The position numbers and the translations under genes are program-made. This document shows positions 50,326-59,235 of a stretch of DNA of 64,000 bases, piece after piece. The notes beneath the pieces are model-generated. The model ran no database searches. It was given only the letters and a program-made list of their open reading frames with translations, and was not told the DNA's origin. Position 1 is the stretch's first letter. Each line of letters begins with the position of its first letter. Source of the DNA: JAKIYB01 sp964590255 (GTDB lineage: Bacteria; Armatimonadota; Hebobacteria; CAIYQO01); contig CAZPYA010000002.1 in assembly GCA_964590255.1 (NCBI GenBank), positions 1 through 64,000 on the forward strand. Direction: 5' to 3'.

Positions 50326-51883
50326 CGACGGCCAGCAGCGCCTGCGCCGCGGCGTCCGGGTCGTCCAGTCCGATGCGCCCGACTACCGCGCCCGCCGCGC
50401 GCAGCGCGGCCGTCACCGTCCCGCCGGCATCGCCGGGCAGCATCGCATCCGCCGCCGGTTCGATCGTCGGCGCGGCGCCGGGCTGCGCCATCAGGCACAG
50501 GTCGACGCGCATACCGGCGGTGAGAACGTCCAGCGTGGTGACGGGGATGACCACCCGCGCCTCGGCGCTCAACGGGTTCAGCACCATGCCCCGGTCGTAT
50601 TGCCCCAGCGCGTAGCTGGGTGGCAAGGCTTGCGGCGGCGCGCAGGCGCCCACCGCGGTGCCCCGCGCCAGCACGCCGCCCGCCGTGGCCTGCAGCGAGC
50701 CGGCCTCGCTGAACAGCACTGTCATCTCGCGCAGTCGGGGGTGCGCCAGCGCGCGCAGCGCCTCCAGCGTTTCCGCCCCACCGTCGCCGAGCAGCAGCAC
50801 GTTCGCGGTCGGGCCGTCCTTCAACGCCACGTGCGCCATCGCTCCGCGCACCGGCAGCCAGCCGCGCCGCCGCAGCACGGCGTCGTGTACCGCCAGGATC
50901 ATCCCCACCAAGCCCTCAAACGAGTCGGCCGCGCCGCCGCGGCCCACCGCGCCCACGGCCGGCGCCGTGTCGTGCAGCACCGCGCCAGCCGGGCCGGGCA
51001 GGCCGAAGCAGACCAGGCCGTCCGGCGCGCGGCGGGCATCGGCATGGCCGGCAATTTCAAAGAGGTTGATGAGCCCCGCCGCTTGCCCCAGGTCGTCCTC
51101 ATGGAAGAGCACGTGCAGCACCAGCGGCCCCACCGAAAGCGGCAGGTCGTACCACCGGCGCGGGTCCAGCGTCGCGCCGTCTAGCGGGGATTGCATCGCC
51201 GGCGCCACTACCCCCAACGCCCCGCGCCGCGGCGCCAGCGCCACTGGCAGCTCCAGCAGCGCCAGCCGCACCATCGGCACCTCGGCCAGCGCCGGGTGGG
51301 GGCACGGCCAGGCGAAGGTATCGACCAGCAAGCCGATGGAGGCGCCGGCGGGCACCTGGTGATACACGCGCGGCCAGCACCCGCGCAGGTTGGAATCTAC
51401 CCGGCGGTATACCTCCAGCATCAGGCTTTTCAGGTCGTCGTTGGCGCGCACGAAGGGCAGGTGTCCCTCCACCGCGCGGTCGCGCGAGGCGTCGGCCGCG
51501 CCTTCGTAGATGAGGAAGCGCTCGTAGTCGCGCCAGAAGTCATACAGCTTGTCCACGAAATCGGCCAGCGGCTGCGTCGACTCAACCAGCGCCGCCAGGT
51601 GCGGCACCATCTCGTGAATGACCGGCGGGCGGAAATCCACCAGCAGCCGCAGCAGTTCCACCACCGCCTCCGCCGCCGGCGACACACCGTCCGCCCCCGG
51701 CAACGGCGACACGCCGCGCACCGCCGCCAACAGCGGCGCGTCATGCCGCACCAGGTGGTCCAGAAATCGCTGCACCACCCGCGGCGCCAGCGGGCTCTTT
51801 AAGATATCGTGCGGCGTCCGGCACGGCATGTCGGGCATGCGGATGATGATGCGGTTGCCAAACGTCGTCGGTGACTCGGTCAT
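50309..51883 (-). CDS. Large hypothetical protein, possible PEPCK/nucleotide-binding-like fold
   Basis: 524 aa, not securely recognised. The C-terminal half has VLLLGDGGAETLEALRALA, placed like a degraded P-loop, followed by MTVLFSEAGSL; this loosely recalls PEP carboxykinase-like proteins, but the canonical GKS/T motif is absent. The N-terminal half is helical (VVELLRLLVDFRPPVIHEMV). It could be an inactive nucleotide-binding protein. The start at MTESPTTFGNR has no clear ribosome site, and an intrinsic-terminator-like hairpin ends 13 nt upstream of the ATG. The 3' end overlaps the GYF_2 fragment on the other strand by 17 nt. Confidence 0.5.
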   Translation of the reverse strand: MTESPTTFGNRIIIRMPDMPCRTPHDILKSPLAPRVVQRFLDHLVRHDAPLLAAVRGVSPLPGADGVSPAAEAVVELLRLLVDFRPPVIHEMVPHLAALVESTQPLADFVDKLYDFWRDYERFLIYEGAADASRDRAVEGHLPFVRANDDLKSLMLEVYRRVDSNLRGCWPRVYHQVPAGASIGLLVDTFAWPCPHPALAEVPMVRLALLELPVALAPRRGALGVVAPAMQSPLDGATLDPRRWYDLPLSVGPLVLHVLFHEDDLGQAAGLINLFEIAGHADARRAPDGLVCFGLPGPAGAVLHDTAPAVGAVGRGGAADSFEGLVGMILAVHDAVLRRRGWLPVRGAMAHVALKDGPTANVLLLGDGGAETLEALRALAHPRLREMTVLFSEAGSLQATAGGVLARGTAVGACAPPQALPPSYALGQYDRGMVLNPLSAEARVVIPVTTLDVLTAGMRVDLCLMAQPGAAPTIEPAADAMLPGDAGGTVTAALRAAGAVVGRIGLDDPDAAAQALLAVVSGMA

Positions 51884-51895
51884 GCGTACCCCAAT

Positions 51896-51930
51896 ACAAA
51901 AAGCCGGCAACGCAGATGCATTGCCGGCTT
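51896..51930 (-). terminator. Intrinsic terminator or attenuator upstream of 50309-51883 gene
   Basis: AAGCCGGCAA (51930-51921 on the minus strand), loop TGCATCTGCG, then TTGCCGGCTT directly followed by TTT and GTATTGG. A 10-bp stem plus T run on the minus strand. It ends transcripts from the nitroreductase or attenuates the downstream gene. Confidence 0.65.
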
Positions 51931-52061
51931 GAAGATCAGCCCGGTGGGACACCCTTCCGAACTTCCTGCCTTATGAACACCTGCACGATAGCAAAAGCGG
52001 GGTGGTGATGTCAAGGCATCAGCCCGGCTCGTACTCGTACTCGTTGCCGGATTGCCAAATC

Positions 52062-52256
52062 GGCCCCCCTCCCCGGTCCTCCCCCGTGCCCTCCGTGCAC
52101 AGGGGGAGGGAGCGAATGACTTCCCCCTCTCCTCGGGGAGAGGGGGCCAGGGGGTAAGGGGGCGTGTTAGCAATCCGGCATCACATTGTAGATTCTCCCT
52201 CCCCCTGTCCGCGGAACGCAGTGGGAGGACGGGGGGAGGGCCAGGGAGGGGGGCCG
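52062..52256. repeat. Cluster of inverted GC-rich palindromic repeats
   Basis: Two large imperfect palindromes. About 52130-52165 (CCCCCTCTCCTCGGGGAGAG plus GGGGCC...) is nearly identical to part of the repeat inside the GH65 gene (32440-32490). Outer blocks with CCTCCCCC/GGGGGAGG (52069-52110, 52196-52240) are inverted copies of one another. No gene. Confidence 0.75.
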
Positions 52257-52267
52257 ATATCGGGTGC

Positions 52268-52777
52268 CTACGGCACAAACGTCACAATCTCCCCCAGCGC
52301 TTTGCGGTTTTTCGCGCGCGGGGTGTCCTGGCTGTAGCCCAGCGGGGTGCAGGCCACCGGTTCCATGCCGGCGGGCAGATGCAGCGCGGCGCGCACGATT
52401 TCGGGGTCAAAGGCGCAAATCCAGCAGGTGCCCAGGCCTTCGGCGGTGGCGGCGAGGGTCAGGTGGTCCATGATGATGGCCAGGTCGATGTCGGCATGGT
52501 TCTTGCGGTCGCAGGCGCGCACCCAGGCGCTGCCCGGCGTGCTGCATGCGACGATGACCACCGGCGCGGCGGCGATCCACGTCTGGCGCTCGGTGGGGAA
52601 CATGGCGGCGCGGGTCTCCGCGTTCGCCACCACGAAGAAATGCCACGGCTGGTAATTCGCCGCCGAGGGCGCCAGCCGCGCGGCGTCGAGGATGCGATTG
52701 AGGGCATCGGCGGGCACCGGCCGGGGGGCGTATTGGCGCACGCTGTAGCGCGTGGCGATCAATTCATAAATCGTCAT
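52268..52777 (-). CDS. Nitroreductase family protein
   Basis: 169-aa FMN-dependent nitroreductase fold. It starts MTIYELIATRYSVRQYAPRP, the FMN phosphate-binding signature, followed by ARLAPSAANYQPWHFFVV and ATAEGLGTCWICAFDPE. Such enzymes reduce nitro, quinone or flavin-linked substrates using NAD(P)H; the true substrate is unknown. GGAGG is upstream of the ATG 52777; the longer frame is rejected. It is divergent from the dehydrogenase at 52864 (86 nt). Confidence 0.88.
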   Translation of the reverse strand: MTIYELIATRYSVRQYAPRPVPADALNRILDAARLAPSAANYQPWHFFVVANAETRAAMFPTERQTWIAAAPVVIVACSTPGSAWVRACDRKNHADIDLAIIMDHLTLAATAEGLGTCWICAFDPEIVRAALHLPAGMEPVACTPLGYSQDTPRAKNRKALGEIVTFVP

Positions 52778-52840
52778 GGGGTCACCTCCACCGCTTGGTT
52801 CGGCGGGCGGGACGGGCATCCCTGCCGCGCGAATAGCTGG

Positions 52841-52846
52841 TATAAT
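52841..52846 (+). promoter_or_regulatory. Extended -10 promoter (TGG-TATAAT) of 2-hydroxyacid dehydrogenase
   Basis: TGGTATAAT 17 nt before the ATG at 52864, with GGGAG between: a short but leadered transcript. Confidence 0.6.
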
Positions 52847-52863
52847 ACACCCGGGAGATATCT

Positions 52864-53814
52864 ATGAAGATCGTCGTCCTCGATGGCTACACCCTCAACC
52901 CTGGCGACATGAGCTGGGCGCCGCTGGAGGCGCTGGGCGCATGCACCATTTTCGACCGCACCCCGCGCGAATTGACGGTTGAGCGGGCGAAAGACGCGGA
53001 GATCGTTTTGACGAACAAGGTGGTGCTCGACGCGGAGATTCTCGCCGCGCTGCCGGCGCTGCGCTACATCGGCGTGCTGGCCACGGGATACAACGTCGTC
53101 GATGTCGCCGCCGCCCGCGCGCGCGGCATCTCCGTCACGAACGTGCCCGGCTACAGCACCATGTCGGTGGCGCAGGCGACCTTCGCGCTGCTGCTGGAAC
53201 TGACCCACCACGTGGGCGCGCATGCCGACGCCGTGCGCGCCGGCCGCTGGAGCCGCGGCGCGGATTTCAGCTTCCAGGACTACCCGCTGGTCGAGTTGGA
53301 CGGCCTTACCATGGGCATCGTCGGCTACGGCGCCATCGGCCGTGCGGTGGCGCGCATCACCCGCGCCTTCGGCATGCGCGTGCTGGCGCACACTCGCACC
53401 GTGCCAGTGGATGAACTTGACACGGCCTTCACCGATCTCGACACCCTCTTCCGCGAAGCCGATGTAGTGAGCCTGCACGCGCCGCTCACCCCACAAACGC
53501 AGGGCATGGTGGACGCCGCCCGGCTGGCGACGATGAAGCCCACCGCTTTCCTCCTCAACACCGCCCGCGGCCCGCTGGTAGTGGAAGCTGACCTCGCCGC
53601 CGCGCTCAACGCCGGCCGCCTCGCCGGCGCCGGTCTCGACGTGCTGTCCGTCGAACCCCCGCCGTTTGACAACCCGCTGCTCACCGCGCAGAACTGCCTC
53701 ATCACCCCCCACCACGCCTGGGCCACCCGCGCCGCCCGCCACCGCCTCCTCGCCGCCGTGGTGGAGAACCTGCGGGCCTACCTCGCAGGCGCGCCGGTGC
53801 ATGTGGTGAATTGA
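52864..53814 (+). CDS. D-isomer-specific 2-hydroxyacid dehydrogenase
   Basis: 316 aa. The NAD-binding Rossmann motif GIVGYGAIGRAVAR starts near residue 150. The catalytic Arg is in LLNTARGPLV (near 236), Glu in DVLSVEPPP (near 265) and His in ITPHHAWAT (near 284). The enzyme reversibly converts a 2-keto acid such as hydroxypyruvate or glyoxylate to the D-hydroxy acid; substrate not certain. The family length (310-340) matches. Confidence 0.9.
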   Translation: MKIVVLDGYTLNPGDMSWAPLEALGACTIFDRTPRELTVERAKDAEIVLTNKVVLDAEILAALPALRYIGVLATGYNVVDVAAARARGISVTNVPGYSTMSVAQATFALLLELTHHVGAHADAVRAGRWSRGADFSFQDYPLVELDGLTMGIVGYGAIGRAVARITRAFGMRVLAHTRTVPVDELDTAFTDLDTLFREADVVSLHAPLTPQTQGMVDAARLATMKPTAFLLNTARGPLVVEADLAAALNAGRLAGAGLDVLSVEPPPFDNPLLTAQNCLITPHHAWATRAARHRLLAAVVENLRAYLAGAPVHVVN

Positions 53815-53855
53815 AGCACGCATAAAGTCATGATCATGAAGTCGATGATACCGAT

Positions 53856-54779
53856 ATGACGAAACACAACCCCCATCTCATTGTGCCGGAAGGTACGAAG
53901 GTCGTCACCCGCGGCGAGATTCATGGGCCGGACGGGCGGCTGCTGCATGGCACGGGGGCGCTGGGCATGGTGGTGGAGGCACCGGGGGACAGCACGCATG
54001 CCTACCGGGTGCAGTTTCCGGACGGGTCGGTGGCGTCGTTGCCGCGAAAAGCGTTCATCATCCGCGCGCAATACCAGGAGGCGGGCATCGAGGAAGCGCT
54101 GGAGGCGCCGGACCTGTACCCATACGTCATCTATCGCTGCATCGTCGGCTCGCGGGCGTATGGGTTGAGTCATGAGGCCTCGGACACCGATTACCGCGGC
54201 ATTTACCTGCCGCCGGCGGAGCTGCACTGGTCGCTGGCGGGGGTGCCGGAGCAACTGGAGCGGCCGGAGACGGAAGAGGCGTATTGGGAACTTCAGAAAT
54301 TCCTTATATTGGCGCTGAAGGCCAACCCGAATATCCTGGAGTGCCTGTATACGCCGCTGATCGAGCTGGCGACGCCGCTGGCGCAGGAACTGCTGGCCAT
54401 GCGCGATTGCTTCCTGTCGAAGCTGATCTACCAGACNNNNNNNNNNAACGGCTACGTGATGGGCCAGTTCAAAAAGCTGGAGCAGGACCTGCGCGCCCGC
54501 GGCGACATCAAGTGGAAGCACGCCATGCACCTCATCCGCCTGCTCATCAGCGGGGTGACGGCGCTGCAGGAGGGGTATATCCTGGTGCAGCAGGACGCCC
54601 ACCGCGATGCCCTGCTGGCCATCCGCCGCGGCGAGATGCCGTGGGAGGACGTAAACGCCTGGCGGCTTGAACTGCACCGGGAGTTCGATACCGCATATGA
54701 GACGACCCGGCTGCCGGAGCGGCCGAATTATGCGCGGGTGAATGCATTTCTGATTGAGGCGCGGAGGGATATGGTGTGA
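53856..54779 (+). CDS. Predicted nucleotidyltransferase (COG3541-like) with N-terminal extension
   Basis: 307 aa. An N-terminal SH3-like domain (about 1-75; KVVTRGEIHGPDGRLLHGTG, VQFPDGSVASLPRKAF) precedes a Pol-beta superfamily domain: G98-S-R-A-Y-G and S109-D-T-D112 (GSRAYGLSHEASDTD), then helices FLILALKANPNILECLYTP. A 10-N scaffold gap lies at 54437-54446 inside the gene; the real codons there are unknown. The next gene overlaps the stop (TGATG). It is related to the second nucleotidyltransferase at 55268. Family members occur near RNA-repair genes and in phages; the role here is unproven. Confidence 0.75.
   Translation: MTKHNPHLIVPEGTKVVTRGEIHGPDGRLLHGTGALGMVVEAPGDSTHAYRVQFPDGSVASLPRKAFIIRAQYQEAGIEEALEAPDLYPYVIYRCIVGSRAYGLSHEASDTDYRGIYLPPAELHWSLAGVPEQLERPETEEAYWELQKFLILALKANPNILECLYTPLIELATPLAQELLAMRDCFLSKLIYQXXXXNGYVMGQFKKLEQDLRARGDIKWKHAMHLIRLLISGVTALQEGYILVQQDAHRDALLAIRRGEMPWEDVNAWRLELHREFDTAYETTRLPERPNYARVNAFLIEARRDMV
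54437..54446. other. Assembly gap (10 N)
   Basis: Ten N residues within the first nucleotidyltransferase gene. The frame stays open across the placeholder, but its true length is unknown. Confidence 0.95.
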
Positions 54780-55252
54780 TGACACTGGTCCCCGATGAAT
54801 TGACCATTCTGGTGAATACAGAGATTGCCATCGATGATACGGCGCGCAGGCCGCTGGTCGAGGGGCAGATGCGCGAGTTCGCCTTGGAGTTGTCGCCGAT
54901 CCACCTTGCTCCCGACGGAGTCGATGTGCCGGGAATTGAACCGCTTGGCGGTGCACAATACTGGATACGTGGAGAAGCGGTGTATGTCCGGGACGGGATA
55001 CTGGTGGTAGATTTTGGGATCAAAGCATATTGTTCATTCCACGAGATACCTGTAGGCAGCTATATCAGCGGTATCACATATCTGGCTATGGACAATTATC
55101 TGTATATGGAGGCATACCATAAGATGCCGGGTATTCCTCCGCTGGTATACACCTGGCACATCGATCGATATGACTACGACACCTTGACTGGCACGCGTCT
55201 ACCAGTAGCACCGAAGTGGCTTGAAGAGAACGGCATCCAGCGTTTGAGATAG
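54779..55252 (+). CDS. Hypothetical protein between two nucleotidyltransferases
   Basis: 157 aa. Not recognised. No signal peptide or membrane helix; a beta-rich middle and a hydrophobic/aromatic segment (AYCSFHEIPVGSYISGITYL). The ATG overlaps the preceding stop (TGATG) and GGAGG lies upstream. Its GC is lower than the flanking enzymes, so it may be an inserted accessory gene or a partner of the two enzymes. Confidence 0.6.
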   Translation: MTLVPDELTILVNTEIAIDDTARRPLVEGQMREFALELSPIHLAPDGVDVPGIEPLGGAQYWIRGEAVYVRDGILVVDFGIKAYCSFHEIPVGSYISGITYLAMDNYLYMEAYHKMPGIPPLVYTWHIDRYDYDTLTGTRLPVAPKWLEENGIQRLR

Positions 55253-55267
55253 CTAAGGAGCTTTGTA

Positions 55268-56029
55268 TTGTTCGACCAGCGTTTACTCACCATCACCAAC
55301 GCTCAGCCCTACCCCCTCCTCTTCGCGACAGTGAGCGGGGCGCATCTCTACGGCTTCCCCTCGCCGGATTCGGATTACGATCTGCGCGGGGTGCATGTGT
55401 TGCCGGTGCAGGAGGTGATCGGGTTGGACACCGGGCCGGAAACGCTGGAGGTGGCTGAAGAGCGGGACGGGCTGGAGCTGGACCTGGTGATGCATGACGT
55501 GAAGAAATTCTTCGCCTTGCTGCTGCGGAAGAACGGCTATGTGCTGGAGCAACTCTACTCCCCGCTCATCGTGCACACCACGCCCGAACACAAGGAGTTG
55601 AAGGCCATCGCGCGGGGGTGCGTCACGCGGTATCACAGCCACCACTACCTGGGCTTCGCCGAGACGCAATGGCGGCTCTTCCAGAAGGAGCACCCGCCGC
55701 GGGTGAAGCCGCTGCTCTACGTCTTCCGCGTGCTGCTCACCGGTATCCACCTGATGCGCACCGGCGAGGTGGAGGCGAACCTGGTCACACTGAACGCCGA
55801 CGCCAACCTGCCCTACCTACCGGAACTGATCGCCCGCAAACTCGCCGGCCCCGAACGCTCGACACTGGACGCCGCCGACCTGGCCGTCTACGAGCGCGAG
55901 TACCACCGCTTGCGCGCGCAATTGGAAACCGCCGCCGCCGCCAGTGCGCTGCCGGAACTACCCACGGCGAAAGCGGCGCTACATGACTTGCTGGTGCGGG
56001 TGCGGATACAATATTCGGACAGTCAGTGA
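55268..56029 (+). CDS. Predicted nucleotidyltransferase (COG3541-like)
   Basis: 253 aa, related to the enzyme at 53856 but without its N-terminal extension. Pol-beta signature G24-A-H-L-Y-G with D36 and D38 (GAHLYGFPSPDSDYDLRG); the usual Ser after Gly is Ala here. Later helices (RKNGYVLEQLYSPLIVHTTP, LLYVFRVLLTGIHLM) match its paralogue. TTG start with GGAG 7 nt upstream. It probably modifies a small molecule, protein or RNA with a nucleotide; the target is unknown. Confidence 0.75.
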   Translation: MFDQRLLTITNAQPYPLLFATVSGAHLYGFPSPDSDYDLRGVHVLPVQEVIGLDTGPETLEVAEERDGLELDLVMHDVKKFFALLLRKNGYVLEQLYSPLIVHTTPEHKELKAIARGCVTRYHSHHYLGFAETQWRLFQKEHPPRVKPLLYVFRVLLTGIHLMRTGEVEANLVTLNADANLPYLPELIARKLAGPERSTLDAADLAVYEREYHRLRAQLETAAAASALPELPTAKAALHDLLVRVRIQYSDSQ

Positions 56030-56038
56030 GCGGGCATA

Positions 56039-56168
56039 ATGCCTGAAAGGCACAAATCCTACAGCCCAGGGTAACCACCCTGGGACACCGAGTACCGTCT
56101 CGCAACCCGGCCAGTCGGCGCAGGCCGACTTCGTTTCTCCAGCCCCGGATTTCAATCCGGGGAACTAA
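56039..56168. repeat. REP-like hairpin array, left of 56197 gene
   Basis: TGCCTGAAAGGCA, then CCCAGGG-TAACCA-CCCTGGG (both as at 30766-30810), then GTCGGC-GCAG-GCCGAC, then CCCCGGATT-TC-AATCCGGGG. Four different hairpins in 130 nt. Confidence 0.75.
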
Positions 56169-56196
56169 AGTTCTCGATACATAACGGAGTAGTAAT

Positions 56197-56961
56197 ATGA
56201 ATTTTCGCATGGACTGGGCCATCCATTTCCGCGCAAACCAACTTGCGGGGGCGCAAAAGTTGTTTCGCCGGCTGGCGGAGCGGCTGGGTGAGCCGTTAAC
56301 CGAGCCGACCTTCCAGCCAGATCATCGGATGTGGGGGTGCCGGTTTTCAACCGGGGATTGGGCGGTGCCGTTTTCGGAAGCGGTGGTGCGGTGCATGCAG
56401 CTGGCCGGGGAGGTTTCCACGACGGCTTTCTGGATATACGGCACACCCGACGAAACCGCGGACGATACGCTATTTTCTGGCACCTTCTATGTGACCGGCC
56501 AACACCATCCAACCGGCACCTGGCTGACGGGGTTGGAGTGGGCGAGTTTTTCGCTGGTGCGCGCCGACACGGAACAGTTCCGGCCGACATATGACGATGT
56601 TGTCGCCCGGAATACGAGCCTGCCATATGATATCGGCATTTTGGCGGAGCATTGGGAGCCCAGTGGCTGGTCGCGGGACGATGGCGACAGCGAAATAACA
56701 GTGACCTTCTCCAGTGGTGCCTACTGGAAGGCCAACTTTGTGACATATCGACACCTTGAGATAGCCCGTATCGAGCATCGAGAGTCTGGCGATATGCTCG
56801 GTAGCCGCTACTACTGCATGCCTGATATGGTGATTGTTGACGACCTGGGCCGTGAGACCGTAGAGGCTGTTATCCATGACATGCTGGAGAGCCTAGTGTT
56901 TGCATCTGTCTTCCACTTTGAAGGCGTATCTACTGAAAGTGATGATTTGCTTTTCAGTTAA
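56197..56961 (+). CDS. Hypothetical protein flanked by REP-like arrays
   Basis: 254 aa, no recognised family. It starts MNFRMDWAIHFRANQLAGAQ and is rich in Trp and acidic residues, soluble, probably alpha/beta. GGAG lies upstream of the ATG. Its GC is somewhat low and it is enclosed by hairpin arrays at 56039-56168 and 56997-57065, like a cargo cassette. A role cannot be given. Confidence 0.6.
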   Translation: MNFRMDWAIHFRANQLAGAQKLFRRLAERLGEPLTEPTFQPDHRMWGCRFSTGDWAVPFSEAVVRCMQLAGEVSTTAFWIYGTPDETADDTLFSGTFYVTGQHHPTGTWLTGLEWASFSLVRADTEQFRPTYDDVVARNTSLPYDIGILAEHWEPSGWSRDDGDSEITVTFSSGAYWKANFVTYRHLEIARIEHRESGDMLGSRYYCMPDMVIVDDLGRETVEAVIHDMLESLVFASVFHFEGVSTESDDLLFS

Positions 56962-56996
56962 CACTGCGTAGAGCAGCACTCGGTTGTATTATCAGA

Positions 56997-57065
56997 ACCG
57001 TTGCGTCCCTGCAGAGGGACGCCCGGCCGAAAGGCCCGGCAGGTGGGGATTTCAATCCCCGCATA
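56997..57065. repeat. REP-like hairpin array, right of 56197 gene
   Basis: GCGTCCCT-GCAG-AGGGACGC, then GGCC-GAAA-GGCC inside a longer stem, then GTGGGGATTTCAATCCCCGC. The last has the same loop plan (GGATTTCAATCC) as 56150-56162. Confidence 0.72.
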
Positions 57066-57120
57066 AATAATGAATTAAATCATTCAACCCCATACATGCC
57101 GTTCAGGCAGTGGAGCCTTA

Positions 57121-59235
57121 ATGACCACCCCCCTCGCCTATCCCCTCATCGCCGTCTCCCTCATCACCGCCAGCCTGCTGGCGTGGCTGGGGTTGGCCGT
57201 GCTGGGGTTGGCGGAGCGGCGGGCGTGGGGGGTGTGGCTGGTGGGGGTGGCGATGCTGGGGGCGGCGGGGATGTTCGGCTTCCACGCGCTGCTCATCAGC
57301 CAGGGGCAGTGGGGCGGGCCGCTGGCGCTGTCGCGGTGGCCGCTGGTGTGGGCGGGCGGGCTGCTGCTGCCCGGCACGTGGTACGCGGTGGTGCTGTGGC
57401 ACGTGGGCTTTTTCGCGCACCGCGGTGCGCTGCGCCAGTTCCGGCTGCACCGGGCGGCCTTCCTGGCGCTGGTGGTCATTGTCGCCGCTACCGCCATCGC
57501 CATATTGCTGGACCCCACGGTGCGCGGCAATCCGCTGGTGCTGCTGTATGCCTTCCCACCGTCGCTGATTCTTGCCGGGCCGGTCATCGAGGGGGTGCCG
57601 TTCATCGGCCGCCTGCCGTGGATCGCGCTGGTGTATGCCGGATTGCTGATTGCCTGCACGGCGCTGGCTGTGGACGCGCTGCGCCACCCGGCACCGTCGC
57701 GGCGGATGATGGGCGACCAGGCGCGCGAACGGGCGCGGCCGTGGCTGGCCGGTGCTTCGCTGGTGTGGCTGGCTACCAGCCTGGTGGTGTGCGGCGGTCT
57801 GCTCATCTACATGCCAAGGCTGCTGCAGATGCGCGCGGTGGGCCTGGCCTCCGGCACGTCTCACACCGCGCTGCAGCTCGACCTGGCGGTATCGCTGCTG
57901 GTGCTGCTGGGGGTGGGGCTCATCGGGCAGGCGGTGGTGTCGTATGAGATTTTCACCGGCCGGTCGCTGCCCCGGCGCGGGCTGCGGCAAAGCTGGCACG
58001 GCGCGCTGCTGCTGGCCCCCATCGTCAGTGTGTTCCTCACCTGGACCCTCACCCCCGGGTTCCCGCCCATCGCCGGCGCGCTGCTCACCATGCTGCTGGT
58101 CACCGCGCTGTATGCCGGCTACACCGCGCAATCGGTGCGTGCCCGCGAGCGGGCGATGGCCGAGTTGCGCGCGGCGTCGGGCGGCCCGGGGCTGTACCGG
58201 ACGCTGCTGACCGGCGACACCGGCGACGACGCGACGGCCTTCGGCGCGCTGTGCGCGCGGGTGCTGGGCGTCCACACCGCGGCACTGGTGCCGCTGGGCC
58301 CGCTGGCGACGTTGCTTCCGCCGGTGGCCTACCCGCCCGACGCGCCGCTGCCCGCCGACGTGCGCGACCTGGCCGACGGCGCCGACCCGGCGATGCTCTG
58401 CCACCCCGCCGATCCGGCGCGGCACGCCGGCGCGCTGTGGGCGGTGCCGCTGTGGGGCGATCGCGGGCTGCACGGCCTGCTGTTGCTGGGGCCGAAGGCC
58501 GACGGCAGCCTGTATGCCGAGGAGGAGATGGAGGCGGCGCGGGCGGCGGGCGAGCGCCTGCTGGACGCCCGCGCGGGGGCCGAACTGGCGCGCCGGCTGG
58601 TGCAGGTGCAGCGAGCGCAATTGGCGGAGAGCCAGGTGGCCGACCGCCGCACCCGCCGCGTGCTGCACGACGACGTGCTGCCGCAGGTGCACGCGGCGAT
58701 GCTGGCGGCCAGCGCCGGAACGGCCGACACCCCCGCGCTGCTGGCGCAACTGGGCGACCTGCACAAGCAAATCGCCAACCTGCTGCACGTGCTGCCCACC
58801 GCGACAGTGCAGACGCTGGCGGAAAAAGGCGTGCTGGGCGCGCTGCGGCTGTGCGTGGAGGGGGAGCTGGCGGAGGCCTTTACCCATGTGGAGTGGGCCA
58901 TCGACCCCGCCGCGGAGGCGGCTCTCGCTGCGCTGCCGCCGTTGACGGCGGAAGTGCTATATGGCGCCGCCCGCGAGGCCGCGCGCAACGCCGCCCGCTA
59001 CGCCCGCGGCGGCGACGAGACGCGCCCACTGACGCTACGCATCAACGCCGAATTGGCTGGCGAACTGCGGCTGACCCTCGCCGACGACGGCGTCGGCCTG
59101 GGGAGCATGCCGTCCACTGGCGCCGGCCGCGGCATGGCGCTGCACGGCACACTGCTGGCCATTCTCGGCGGCGCGTGGACGGCGGAGAGCGGCGGCGGGA
59201 CGCGGGTGACGCTGAGCGTGCCTGCGGACGCTTAA
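57121..59235 (+). CDS. Membrane sensor histidine kinase (HisKA_3 type), orphan
   Basis: 704 aa. The N-terminal half carries about eight membrane helices (residues 5 to about 350), followed by a GAF-like segment (about 365-475). The dimerisation helix contains the phospho-acceptor H516 in RRVLHDDVLPQVH. The HATPase_c domain has REAARNAARYAR, LADDGVGLG and a final GGGTRVTLSVP. The NarL/LuxR-linked class normally works with a cognate response regulator, but none is adjacent on either side. The cell may use a distant partner. ATG with a weak ribosome site. Confidence 0.82.
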   Translation: MTTPLAYPLIAVSLITASLLAWLGLAVLGLAERRAWGVWLVGVAMLGAAGMFGFHALLISQGQWGGPLALSRWPLVWAGGLLLPGTWYAVVLWHVGFFAHRGALRQFRLHRAAFLALVVIVAATAIAILLDPTVRGNPLVLLYAFPPSLILAGPVIEGVPFIGRLPWIALVYAGLLIACTALAVDALRHPAPSRRMMGDQARERARPWLAGASLVWLATSLVVCGGLLIYMPRLLQMRAVGLASGTSHTALQLDLAVSLLVLLGVGLIGQAVVSYEIFTGRSLPRRGLRQSWHGALLLAPIVSVFLTWTLTPGFPPIAGALLTMLLVTALYAGYTAQSVRARERAMAELRAASGGPGLYRTLLTGDTGDDATAFGALCARVLGVHTAALVPLGPLATLLPPVAYPPDAPLPADVRDLADGADPAMLCHPADPARHAGALWAVPLWGDRGLHGLLLLGPKADGSLYAEEEMEAARAAGERLLDARAGAELARRLVQVQRAQLAESQVADRRTRRVLHDDVLPQVHAAMLAASAGTADTPALLAQLGDLHKQIANLLHVLPTATVQTLAEKGVLGALRLCVEGELAEAFTHVEWAIDPAAEAALAALPPLTAEVLYGAAREAARNAARYARGGDETRPLTLRINAELAGELRLTLADDGVGLGSMPSTGAGRGMALHGTLLAILGGAWTAESGGGTRVTLSVPADA

